Assembly: GCA_004335635.1 (NCBI GenBank)
Contig: QAXH01005214.1
Coordinates: forward strand, 1 to 10,093
Reading direction: 5' to 3'
DNA from: Chloromonas sp. AAM2
Taxonomy: Eukaryota > Chlorophyta > Chlorophyceae > Chlamydomonadales > Chlamydomonadaceae
Length of the DNA: 10,093 nt
Positions within the stretch are counted from its first letter, which is position 1. Every line of letters begins with the position of its first letter. Under the pieces are notes generated by a model. That model saw only the letters and a program-made list of their open reading frames with translations. It searched no databases and had not been told where the DNA came from. Positions 1 through 8,888 of this stretch are shown here, piece after piece. The position numbers and the translations under genes are program-made.

Positions 1-420
1 CCACTTGCAACAAGACTGATACACTCTGGCGGTGCTCAGTGGTCCTATTGCAGGCTGGAACTGTGTGCGAATCTCCGTCTGTGCATGCAGGCTGTTGCCT
101 CGACCTGGATATTCTGTTGTTTGTAAAGGGCAGGCCGGAAACGGGTCACAACACAGCTCTCATTCGTTGCACATGCACTGCGCTAACTCTCTCCATTGCC
201 ATCATGAGCAGCTCACCAGCCCATTGTGTGTTGCCACACACAGGCCGTGTCGAGCCTCTTCACTTGGTGATGATCAGCATGAACAGAGGGCCTTGCAGCG
301 GCTTGTTTTCCCCTGCTGTTTGCATGTGTTGTACCTGGGTGCGCAGTCCAGATGCAGAAACGTGCTACACAAGCCTCTGAGCGCATTAGGGTCAACACTG
401 GAACTCTTTCTTGTGCGCAG
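1..420 (+). other. Probable intron (3' part) of the coiled-coil gene
   Basis: No exon with heptad character or convincing splice borders is visible here. The stretch ends in a pyrimidine-rich acceptor, ttcttgtgcgcag at 408-420, which leads straight into the first clear exon. The open frames in it are cysteine- and histidine-rich, overlap one another in several frames and look like chance. I read it as the downstream part of an intron of at least about 420 bp, the rest lying outside the window. A small exon hidden here cannot be excluded. Confidence 0.5.
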
Positions 421-2132
421 GCTTTAATCAAGGAACTGCGGGCTGAGCTGGCAGCTGAGGCGCGGGCGACGGCCGAGTTGCTTGCACGGGCTGAGGCGCT
501 CATGGCCCGGCCCAGCAACGTCAACGGGGCCGCAGGCGACGCTGAACTGGCAGCTCGTTTGGCTGCAGTGCAGCGGCAGCTGCAGGAACGGGCAACTGAG
601 AGCGAATTGGCAGCCACCCGTGCTGCTCAGCTGGAGGCAGAGATCACAAGGCTCAGGGTAAGCTGTGTGGGCAAGACTGGGACGGCAAGGCTCGGCAGCA
701 CTGTTCTTGCGATCATTTGCTTTCAGGCTATCATATGCGACAATCGCCTGTGTGTTTGGCCTGCAATTTTGTGCAACGGATCGACCGCCAAGGCTCACTG
801 AGTTTGTGTCTCTTTCCCTGCATCGTGTATTTTGTCTCAGCGTGAGCTGTCAGAGGCTCGTGATCAGCTAGCGTCACGCGAGCAGCCGGGGGCATCCAAG
901 GCAGAGCTGGAGAGCGCACGCAGCGCAGTGGCGGCATCCAAGGCAGAGGTCTCACAGCTTCGGAAAAGGGTGAGCACGGAGAGAACTGAGCAAGCATGGC
1001 TGAAGGACTGCTTCAACATGGCGCTTTGGGAAGGACTTGCTGCAGTCCTGCTCATTTGGTAATGCCTTTCTATATGTATGTGCGTGCTGTGCATCCCATT
1101 TCATGGCAATGATGGTGGCAACAGGCATCCGGAAATGGTTTGCTTTGCGTCAAAGTACAGTCAGGGTCATGCCTGGTCCAAAAGCCAACACAACATCTGT
1201 TGTCGCCATGCCCAAAGTTCTTCACGTGTGCAAGTCTCTCACCATTTACTCGTTCTTTCATTTGCAACGTGCCTTGTGCTTCAGATCTCCTCCCTTGAGG
1301 CCGAGCTGTCGGGTCGGGACCAGCAGGTGGCGCTGCTGCTGGACGCCACGCGCTCGGGCCGCAGTGCACCGGGCACCACGCAGCTGGCTGCACTCACTGA
1401 GCAGGTGGGAGAGTGGGATGGAGATGTTGTCAAAGCCCGTGTTTGAGTGGTGTAAAGCGTACATGCGTACTGGTTGAGCTTGAAGGTGTCAGACCAGTGG
1501 TGTACAACAGTTGGGTGATATATTCCCAGATGACTTGTTCTGAGCGCAGTGGACATGCGTATGGTGCGTGTGCAGTCCATGGAACTTGAGCTGCAAAGAT
1601 ACAAATTTGAAAGCACACATGTGCACGCCACTGCAAATTTGAATCTGCACGCATGTGCAAACTACTCTTTTGCTTGGTATCAAAAGTTAGTACGCCATGT
1701 CGAAGGAGATTATGCTGTACCCAGCGCGTCAACTTACTGTATGTGATGATTACAGTTGTTTCCAGATGTCAACACTTAACGGCGCATGGAAATGTGCAGC
1801 TGCCAACTGCACCTACGCGTTTGGATCTGCCACGCTTGCCATTCGCCTTCCAGGTCGCACAGCTCACCACACAGAACACAAACCTCAAGGCGTCTGCATC
1901 ACGGCGCGAGCAGCTGCTGATGACCACTAGACGCTTCCTGCAAGACAAGGCAGCAGCAGCGGCGGCAGCGGCCTCAGAAGCCACATCTAGCGGAGCACCT
2001 GCTCTGCCTGCGCCTCCAGGGTTGGATGAGGATGGGGACGGTTTTCAACGAGATGGAGACAGCAGCAGAGGGTATGGTGGTCAGCAATCCAGCAGTTCTA
2101 GCAGGTCTCCACGCAGTCATCCACTCAATTAG
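421..2132 (+). CDS. Coiled-coil protein, C-terminal 254 residues (5'-partial, four exons)
   Basis: Visible exons are 421-657, 841-969, 1285-1404 and 1854-2132 (TAG at 2130-2132). The introns are 658-840 (GTAAGC donor), 970-1284 (GTGAGC) and 1405-1853 (GTGGGA), all ending in CAG and all in phase 0. The product is rich in Ala, Glu, Gln, Leu and Arg and forms a long coiled coil. Heptad a/d positions run unbroken across all three junctions: ITRLR/RELSEARDQL, VSQLRKR/ISSLEAEL and LAALTEQ/VAQLTTQN. This supports the splicing independently of the splice signals. A short Gly/Asn/Ala break lies around visible residues 36-44. After the coil come an eight-alanine run (coded at about 1950-1973), a Pro/Ala linker, an acidic DEDGDG patch and a Ser/Arg-rich end (SSSSSRSPRSHPLN). 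No membrane segment or catalytic motif is seen. A golgin, tether, centrosomal or cytoskeletal role would fit the architecture, but coiled coils are poorly diagnostic and I do not recognise the family. The start codon lies upstream of the window. Confidence 0.82.
1602..1665. repeat. Degenerate 32-bp tandem duplication inside an intron
   Basis: Two adjacent 32-bp units (1602-1633 and 1634-1665) both start with caaatttgaa and share a downstream part rich in cacatgtgcac/cgcatgtgca. They lie in the 449-bp intron 1405-1853 of the coiled-coil gene. The second halves have diverged, so this is an old local duplication with no evident function. Confidence 0.5.
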
Positions 2133-2940
2133 CTTCACAGGCACAACTAGACCATAGCAATTACTTTGGGTTAATAGCAGTGAAGACATGGTGAGGTGTC
2201 GCCTTGACGGTTGGGCCGAAAGCTGCAGTTACGCTGCCAATCTTGTGCGCGTTATGTTGCTCTGGCAAAGGCATGCTTTGTTCAACGTATGTCAGACATG
2301 TGGATATTTCAAGTCATTACAGAAGAGTGACTGAAGTAGGCAGTACACCAAAAGCTCTCGAGTGCTCACCCAATGTTATGTTGGCCATTGTCCTGGTGGC
2401 TGCTGGTTTGTGTTGGTTCTATTTCGTGCGTTTGTCGTGCCGTGAATCTAACTATATTGTGAACGTTTCCGCGTTGGGACAGTAATGCACGCTGCAATGC
2501 ATGGTGGCGGGATGGTTGCCCATGCCTTCTGACTCTCTCGCCGTTGTTCTGGGCGACACCTAGTTCACATGTAGTACAGCTGTTTTGGTCCCTGTGACAA
2601 CCTGCAACAGACGGTCGGCTGGATACGTGTCAGGAGCTGGTGACACTATCAGCACATTCAATGCAATGACACAGGACTCGCACCGTGCTGACATGTGCGC
2701 GGTTACTGTCACTGGCAAAAAGAATTTTTTTGTATCGTGAGAGTTTATGAAGCGGTAGCTCAACACTGTCATGCGAGTGCCGTCAAACATCTGGTCTGCC
2801 GCTTATGCACCTTGCCTTGCCTCACCAGGTGTTGACCCCGTGCGAGGAAGGTCTGTGACCCCTGAGTGTGCTTGCTTCGTTTGTTTATCTGATACCATCT
2901 GAGGATGTTGGGACCTGGGGTGCGAGTCATCACGTCGTAT
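2133..2940. other. 3' flank of the coiled-coil gene, no gene seen
   Basis: This stretch presumably begins with the 3' untranslated region of the coiled-coil gene. I find no TGTAA (the usual chlorophyte polyadenylation signal) between the stop codon and 2940, so the transcript end cannot be placed. The open frames here, for instance 2204-2485 on + and 2560-2790 on -, lack family motifs, splice context and compositional bias, and I read them as chance. Confidence 0.5.
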
Positions 2941-2956
2941 GCATCGATTCTGAGCT

Positions 2957-3078
2957 GGAGACGCACTTGTCCAACCCACAAGTAAAGGGGATAATGACAC
3001 ACCTAGATAGTAATGGTGATGGACGTGCTATCCTGTCTGCAAACCTCGTTAGACCCACAAGGGCCTGAAAACATGCAT
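2957..3078 (-). repeat. Dispersed repeat R2, copy i
   Basis: The reverse complement matches copies at 6355-6504 and 8889-9033 in order and spacing. Shared blocks are ttcaggccc, ttgtgggtctaacgaggt, caggatagcac, caccattact, taggtgtgtc, atccccttt and gttgga. The copies differ at many bases and by small indels, so they are old. The strand given is relative to the 8889-9033 copy, and the element's true orientation is unknown. Short translated similarity between copies (HLDSNGDG versus HLDSNGGG) seems to be a by-product of DNA identity rather than selection. Confidence 0.75.
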
Positions 3079-3371
3079 GGCTCCATGTTCGTGTCACGTC
3101 TCAACATATCATTCTGATTGCATCCACAAGACGACATCAATTGTCTCTGCCAGTGTCAAAACCAGATTGCCACATCGTCACAACATATTGAGGAAGCGGC
3201 CGTCAGAGATACACAGCATCGTACACTAGTGCTTGCATTGCAACGCCCCTTGTTGGTGGATACGGACCACACGTTTTCCGGACTGAGTTCTTGTATCATT
3301 GTCATTGCAGACAGATGCTTATCGTAGAACGGATGTCGAACATGATGGGGCAACGAGCAGACCTGACTGTC
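3079..3371. other. Spacer between repeats R2 and R1, no gene seen
   Basis: No coding signal is seen on either strand. The interval separates R2 copy i from R1 copy A. At the other locus (9709-9925) the same two repeats, in the same relative order and orientation, are almost directly abutting. This segment may therefore be either an internal part of a composite element that is deleted in the other copy, or an insertion. Confidence 0.4.
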
Positions 3372-3634
3372 AGGACTTTCAGTGTGTGTGGTGTGCGCAC
3401 ATGCCTGATTATGCAGGCCACATTGTGTTGATGGCATGGGCCAGGTGAAGAGCAGGAATTGCCTGCTGCCATCACACTTCAAACTGGAAAAAAAAAAGTT
3501 TGCCAGTTCTGGGACAGTTTGAGTATCCTGCACTAGAACCGGTGTGGTGCCATCTGTCCTGGATGATTTGGTACACAGTTCGCCCACCACAGTCCTGGGA
3601 CAATCCTTGTGAACACCGCTGGAACCAGTGTGGC
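3372..3634 (+). repeat. Dispersed repeat R1, copy A
   Basis: Blocks shared with copy B (9810-9925) are ggactttcag, gtgtggtgtgcgcacatgcc, tgattatg, cattgtgtt, atggcatggg, aggtgaag and attgcctgc. It also matches the reverse complement of copy C (4486-4715): aggtgaagagcag, attgcctgc, gccagttctgggacag (3502-3517), gtgccat..ctg and the end ggaaccagtgtg. A run of ten A residues (3488-3497) falls where copy C has a shorter A-rich stretch. An open frame on the minus strand (3156-3590) runs across it but resembles no protein family. Confidence 0.75.
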
Positions 3635-4485
3635 GGTGTGTGTGTAAAGACGGTGTTGAGTCAGTGTCCAGTGCCTCACTGAGGCCCGTTGCTGGTGCAT
3701 GTCGGTAGACGGTGGTGACCGTATGCGTACCAGCGTTTAGCAGCTTGTCACCCGGGCCGGCATGTGATCGGTTGTTTCCATTGTATCAGTATTCTGAGAT
3801 GTGTGCACCACGGTGCTGGAACATGGCAGCTAATTCTAAAGGTTGTTGATATGAGATTAGGGCTCCCATTGTACACAGTTAGTGGAGAGACCCTGTGCCC
3901 TTAGCAGAATTTGCAAAAGGTTATCACCTAATTCGCCAACATTCTGCTCTTGCTTTTGAGTGCCGTAGGGGGTATGTAGGCGATTGTGCCGGCGATGTAG
4001 GCGATTATGCATACTGACCACTCCTGTGACGACACTTCCCACGAAACTTACAAGTGAACAAGTGAACTGGGTAGCATATTTTGCAAACCCTCTGGACTGA
4101 GATGGAGGAACTTGTGCTTCATAGCAGTGTTACCAAAACATACCAAACGATGCAAGGGTCAGTCTCAACACTTAGTTACATGGTGGGTCAACGGAACAAC
4201 AGACTCATTCAGTCTCTGCTGTCAGTGATAAGGGAACGAGTCGCCCCTGAGTGCACAAACGCACGATGCACCTTCATGGCTGCCTTTGGTACAAACAAAA
4301 CCCATGAAACCAGCGCCAGTTTCTTTCTGATAGCCTTCCACTTCCTGCAAGCAGCCATCCGGTTGCTGTTGGCATCCGGCTTGGTTGTTACCCATGGATA
4401 GGGCCGATTGAGGTGCTCCTTCTTCCAGGCTCCTCCTGCCCCCTCCCTGTCTACCACAACACACTCTTACACATGTTTTTGCGGA
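3635..4485. other. Interval between inverted R1 arms, no gene seen
   Basis: About 850 bp lies between R1 copies A and C, which point towards each other. It holds no transposase-like motif and no long open frame; the longest frames here (4081-4401 on + and the overlapping 4222-4554 on -) show no recognisable features. A short direct repeat, tgtaggcgatt, occurs at 3975-3985 and 3996-4006. The stretch could be the interior of a non-autonomous element or unrelated intergenic DNA. Confidence 0.4.
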
Positions 4486-4715
4486 CACACTGGTTTTAGT
4501 GACAGTCCCAGGAATTGTCCCAGAAATGGCACACCGTGGTAGAATACTGGTCACCTGCTGTCAGTGTAACACTTCAAAGCACACACAGTGGAACTGGATA
4601 CCTCACAGGCACTGTCCCAGAACTGGCAAGCTTCTTTTTATCCAGCACCTATACTCCTATTTTTTACCAGGTGATATGGTCGCAGGCAATCTCTGCTCTT
4701 CACCTAACCCAAACC
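4486..4715 (-). repeat. Dispersed repeat R1, copy C (inverted)
   Basis: The reverse complement contains gggttaggtgaag, agcagagattgcctgc, an A-rich stretch, gccagttctgggacag (from 4612-4627), a gtatcc block and a terminal ccagtgtg. These are in the same order as copy A on the other strand. The match to copy B is strongest around gggttaggtgaag and cagagattgcctgc. A short CA-rich microsatellite (4729-4750) follows directly outside the arm. Confidence 0.72.
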
Positions 4716-4728
4716 GCATCTGAGAAAG

Positions 4729-4750
4729 ACACACACACAAACTCACACAC
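4729..4750. repeat. Short CA-rich microsatellite
   Basis: An imperfect run of cacacacaca with an interruption (aaactcacacac) lies next to the outer end of R1 copy C. It is followed at 4762-4766 by a tgtaa on the + strand. There is no + strand gene end nearby to use that as a polyadenylation signal. Confidence 0.6.
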
Positions 4751-5627
4751 TGTGACTTTATTGTAACATATGACCAGGTCATACGGGAAGCGAAATAGAG
4801 ACCCTGCACCGAGAAATTTACTGTTTGTGCGACTCTGGTATTAGTGTGGACGTGCTTCCTGGTGCCACTCTCTCCTTGTACCCAAGACAGGAAAATACAT
4901 GCAAGATGAAAGCAGAAGCAAGAGCTTGTCAAGAACTAGAGTTGCACTTGTACAACTTGTACGTTGAGACGCGGAAAGGCAAGGGCATCAACCAGCACCC
5001 ACGTTATGCAGTGGAAAGCAGTCGGTAATACAGCCGGTAATAGAGCCAGCCACTCTAATTAAATTCACAACCGTCATCGTAAAGCATATAGGCTCCAATC
5101 CTGCAGCAACTCATAACATCAACAGGTCGATGGCACATCCACCGTAGCGGCTGTGCCAAGTGTGAACAGGTACTAATGATATCACAATGAATCAACAACA
5201 AGTCACCTGCCGTGACCAGCAACCAAGGCATTGCAGCCTGCATTATGGCGAATAAAACCGAGAGCAACACGCTGCAAGTTCACAAGACGGCTGGCCACGA
5301 TAAGCAATTGCTGATCATGTGTCTAACAGCTCCGATTCATGCCTCAGCAAATGCACAGCGAATCCACACAACAAACTAAGTCTTGGTCTGCAGTCCAAGC
5401 AAGTCTTCAAGTTATTCAGAGTGTACAATTACCGCTAGAGCTGTTTAGGGCTGTTGCCTCTGTAGCCAAAGGTAAAGCAGGCGCCAGCAGGCAGGCAAAC
5501 AACCAACAAGTTTCATGAATTGCTTGCTACCAAAGTGGGCTTGCGACAGGTTTATGACTGGTCATTGAATAATCCGCATGGCTTGCCACAACTCCTGCCA
5601 CTTGTATTCACTGGTGCGGTGTTTCGA
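4751..5627. other. 3' flank of AOX, no gene seen
   Basis: This stretch lies downstream of the AOX stop codon and must include its 3' untranslated region. On the - strand I find no TGTAA (TTACA on +) in the stretch, so the transcript end is not placed. No protein family is recognisable in any frame. Confidence 0.45.
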
Positions 5628-8371
5628 TTAGGGCAGCTGGCTCTTGCCTTGAGCAAAAGGGTTGGCGTCCGTTGGCTTCAGCTGCTTGAGCCTGCAAAGC
5701 ATAGTAACATACAGCCACGGCCATCACTTACGTGGGCAAGGCAACTGACTGGCAAAAATGACGCCAGTGTGGGGACATCTCCGATTGAAGGTTGGCAAGC
5801 AAATCTATTGATGCAGCAAGGTGGGCCAGCCCTGCACTTACGTGTGGTTGACGTGTGAGTGGCAAGCCTCGTCTGCTCGCACTGCCAGGATTAGCTCTCT
5901 CATGGTCGCCTTGGGCCTGAGCTGCCAGTAGGTCTGGGCGATGGCGGGCGCCTCCTTGTCCTTCCACACCTTGCCCTGATCGATGTCCTTGAGGGCGTGA
6001 GTGTAGGTGCGCACCGCCTCCTCCTCCAGGTAGCCAACAAAGCTGTGGCAGGCCTTGGGCCAGACAAGGTATGCTGCACTCAAAATGAACCCGCAAGCAG
6101 ACGACACGTGTGAATCCATCCTTGCATGTACACAACTATTACCTCGCATCAAGTTGCGCACGTAACCAAGGCACATTTTGGTGTCAAGGCCAAGGTCTGC
6201 AACTCGGAGGCTTCTCCACACTCCCATAGACAAGTGGCAGTTGACAGATGACGAGTTTATGTGCCAGAGATGTGAATTGATCCTTTGGCAGAGGCCCCGC
6301 TGGCAAGTGACTTCTTTGACATGACTTTACTTACTGGCACATTACTGTGCCAGGAGGCATGCATTCTCAGGCCCTTGTGGGTTCAACGTGGTTTGAGGAC
6401 AGGATAGCACCTCAAGGGGTGACCACCACCAACAGTATCCAGATGTGTCACAATCCCCCTCACTTGTGTGTTCAAACAGGTTGGAGTCCCTCCCCTCATG
6501 TGACCAACCGGGAACCAATCATGCCTAGAACTAAGCAGCCAAATGACCTGAACGGCCAATGCAACCCTGAACCCAAGCCCCGCACGGGCATTGCGCCGTC
6601 GGCCTTATGATGATCGTTATGCGAACGCAGCTGGGCGTATCAATTGCTCCTACCGATGAAGTACAGGTTGAAGAAGACGCCCTGTGACAGCAGCACCATG
6701 GCCCGGAACAGAGGACCCGGCTTGCGCAGCTCAAAGAACGTCAGCAGATGCATGCGCTCATTCTCAGCCTCCTCAAGCAGCCTGCACAGATGAAGAGCAC
6801 AAAATGCAGATGTGGCAACAACAACCACACACATGCAGCGATAGTTGAGCGATAGCAGCAAATCATTGCAAACCTACTCGACACTGGAAGCCCAAGACCA
6901 TAAGCAACTCCTCACTATGAAAGGTGAAAGGCCGGGCAACGTACTGCCAATGCTGATATATTGTAAGTGCTGGTACACTCGCTCTTCACCCCCCTTTCCC
7001 CACTCACGTGTGGATCCATCCTGCGTCCCGTCGAAACAGGCGCAGCGAGTGCAGGTGGCGCAGCATGCCCGCAACCATGCCAGGCACACCAGCAACAGTC
7101 TCCAGAAAGAGAATCCTCTGCAAGTGAAACATGCATGTACAGTATTGAACGTGGACGAACGACGACAGAAGCTCAACTTGCTGGCCATGCCTGGCTTGCA
7201 TGTGTGTAGTTTCTTCAGTTAGCGCAGCTCCATCAAACGGCCATGACACCAGCTGTAGGAGCAAGCCTGACTGGTGCTCTGCCACTTGCCTGCAGCCACT
7301 TGGCCTCTGTCATGTTGGGGCCATATCCCGTGACCAAATCAAAGGAACGACGCAGCAACTGAACCGCAAAGAGGCCGGCGCGGTCCGCAGCCTGCAAGTA
7401 TCAAAGCAGCAATTGCAGGTGCTTAGACACAGAGTGCATCACTTTTGACAGGTAGGGCAAGTCTGCTCACATAACGCAACATAGGGACAGCAGTGCAACA
7501 ATAGGACAAATACCGTACAACATCCAGGATGCCCCTGTGCCTCAGACTTCTATAAGAGCATAGAGCTACTCACGGTCTTTGGAGGCATGTGGATTGGCTT
7601 GATGCTCTCTAGGTACTTCATGTCATAGTACGCTGCACACATACGTGCACGTGCAGGCACAGTTCAACTCAGGAAACATGCAGTAGCATGCTCACGGGAT
7701 GTTCTTGCAATCTCAGTTCAACTCAGTCAACATGTTATTCGTCACCGGTGCTCATCTATGCCTACTCACTCGGATGGTCCATGAACGATTCCCTGTCTTG
7801 CGGGCGCAAGGAGAGCTCGGCCACGTTGCTGCGCATGCCTGGGTGGGGAGCCACATAGCCGGCAGCGAAAGACTCGTCCTTGCCCCTGGGGCCCCCGGCG
7901 CTAGCATCTGGAGATTCAAACGACCCAAGCTTACGGACTTCCGCGGACTCGTCGACTGTCGACTGGGGTATGGACTGAGCCTGCAACATGGAGACACACG
8001 AGTACGTCAACAGGGAGGGTGCAACGTGGCGGAATGACTGGTGGGCGCGTGTCGGTGTCCGGAACAACGCGAGCATCTGCATGATGCGATGTCGCGATAC
8101 GTTGGAAGTACAGCGCGCTTACCGCAAAGCCACGACTGATAGCAAACGTGGTTGCCAACGGAGGATGGTACATGTAGAAGCTGGAGCTTCCGTCTGAGGC
8201 CTGCTTGTTGCATGGCATACAAGCTGTGGCGAGCCGCTGTGTCGTAAACGATGCGGCAAGAGGTTTGGCGTAAAACAGCTGTGTTGATTGTGCAATTTGA
8301 GGAACGAAAGCCACAGACCGGGCGAGCAGCCCGGCGGGCAACACGACGTATGGTGTTGCGATGAGCATCAT
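5628..8371 (-). CDS. AOX: Mitochondrial alternative oxidase (ubiquinol oxidase), complete, eight exons
   Basis: AOX (EC 1.10.3.11) oxidises ubiquinol and reduces oxygen to water without pumping protons, bypassing complexes III and IV at the matrix face of the inner mitochondrial membrane. Exons on the minus strand: 8371-8123, 7980-7770, 7632-7574, 7391-7290, 7117-7008, 6781-6654, 6073-5842 and 5691-5628 (TAA at 5630-5628). They total 1155 bp, 384 aa, with consistent phase at every junction. Residues 1-83 are Ser/Ala/Arg-rich, nearly free of acidic residues, and end in SRGFA, as expected of a mitochondrial presequence. Di-iron ligands are all present: E213 in FLETVAG, E252 and H255 in [10 protein letters not shown]303 in GYLEEEA, E355 and H358 in ADEACH. 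Y310 near the iron site is also kept. The protein ends in DANPF plus a short tail. There is no plant-type N-terminal dimer domain, as in other algal AOX. The start is the first ATG of its open frame, has A at -3, and a second Met follows directly. Odd points are a GC donor in intron 4, a repeat in intron 6, and HSHVNH in place of the usual HRDVNH. Confidence 0.96.
6355..6504 (+). repeat. Dispersed repeat R2, copy ii, inside AOX intron 6
   Basis: Shared blocks are tctcaggcccttgtgggt, caggatagcacc, aaggggtgaccaccacca, tccag.tgtgtc.caatcccc, cac.tgt, gttgga and tccctcccctc. It lies within intron 6 (6653-6074), which at 580 bp is two and a half to four times longer than the other AOX introns (137-226 bp). 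Its orientation is antisense to AOX if the 8889-9033 copy is taken as forward. Confidence 0.78.
7118..7289 (-). other. GC-AG intron of AOX (intron 4)
   Basis: On the minus strand exon 4 ends in CTGCAG and the intron starts GCAAGT; the acceptor is cttgcag before AGGATT. The join gives [11 protein letters not shown], the highly conserved AOX sequence, in phase 0 with no residue lost. The nearest GT, five bases downstream, would shift the frame. Apart from the C, the donor matches the strong consensus (CAG/GCAAGT), as is typical of GC-AG introns spliced by the major spliceosome. Confidence 0.88.
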
Positions 8372-8480
8372 GATTGCTGCGATCTGAACAACTGGCTTGT
8401 CTGTGAGGCCACGCAGGGATAAGGCCTGGTCCCGTAAAGAAACGGACCTGGTCCCGTGAAGAAACGGCCGGAAACTTCAT
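8372..8480 (-). promoter_or_regulatory. Proximal upstream region / 5' leader of AOX
   Basis: This is the sequence directly upstream of the AOX start codon, probably 5' untranslated region and core promoter. It contains the 22-bp tandem duplication at 8425-8468. It also has an upstream ATG at 8480 in a different frame, whose open frame runs past the AOX start to 8007. No TATA box could be placed with confidence, and the transcription start is unknown. Confidence 0.4.
8425..8468. repeat. 22-bp tandem duplication upstream of AOX
   Basis: Two head-to-tail 22-bp units, 8425-8446 and 8447-8468, both begin cctggtcccgt and continue aagaaacgg. They differ at one internal base (a/g) and at the last base. 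The duplication lies 54-97 bp upstream of the proposed AOX start codon, so it is in the 5' leader or the core promoter. Confidence 0.85.
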
Positions 8481-8683
8481 GGTTCAAGGGGTCCTGTCTC
8501 TATTGTGCCTACATACAATAGTGTTGCAGCTCCTTCAAGTGCAACTACTCTACAGTGGCTCTTGCCAGCTACTCTAAGCATGCCTCCTCACACGGGCTGA
8601 CGCACTACATGCGACAACGGTTCGGTCCTTGACACCACAAATCTTTCTTGTAAAAAAAAACCTAGAGCTGCATTCACACGCAG

Positions 8684-8722
8684 AGAGGGATTCCAACCCG
8701 TCCAATCTACATGTGAAGGGAG
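8684..8722 (-). repeat. Dispersed repeat R2, fragment iv
   Basis: gagggattccaacccgtcca followed by a block reading atctacatgtgaaggg is the near-perfect reverse complement of the end of R2 copy iii (8983-9017). Only this end of the repeat is present. With copy iii it forms an inverted repeat with arms of about 37 bp around some 260 bp. Confidence 0.82.
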
Positions 8723-8888
8723 ATTGCAGGCTTCCTGGGCCAATGCCCTGAGAAGCAGCTTCCATCGCCCAGCTTATGCAACTATAGAATGTCTGCCTTG
8801 TTTGCAACACGAACAGCAGGCTGTAGCGTGCAAGTTAGGAACTGCAAAGGATCAAAGAGATATGATGAACATTGGACCATATGCGTAC

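Noticed and set aside
1576..1620. Possible extra exon of the coiled-coil gene reading SMELELQRYKFES after a cgtgtgcag acceptor
   Set aside because: No good phase-0 donor follows, and direct joining of 1404 to 1854 keeps the heptad register perfect (LAALTEQ/VAQLTTQN), so the intervening stretch is better read as intron. An alternative exon is not fully excluded.
2204..2485. 93-codon + strand open frame with a hydrophobic segment
   Set aside because: It lies in the presumed 3' flank of the coiled-coil gene, has no splice or family evidence, and the hydrophobic stretch is short and isolated.
3156..3590. 144-codon open frame on the minus strand
   Set aside because: It runs through repeat R1 copy A; its similarity to a + strand frame near 4600 (VPELA.FF) follows from the inverted DNA repeat. 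No family motif is seen.
3643..3647. TGTAA as polyadenylation signal for the coiled-coil gene
   Set aside because: It is about 1.5 kb past the stop codon and inside or at the edge of a repeat. An untranslated region of that length is possible but unsupported.
4762..4766. TGTAA on the + strand
   Set aside because: No + strand gene ends nearby, and it is on the wrong strand for AOX.
5728..6135. 135-codon minus-strand open frame overlapping AOX exon 7
   Set aside because: It is the same strand read in another frame; the AOX frame there carries conserved family residues, so this is a shadow.
6845..7222. 125-codon + strand open frame opposite AOX exon 5
   Set aside because: It overlaps the conserved AOX exon on the other strand and has no features of its own.
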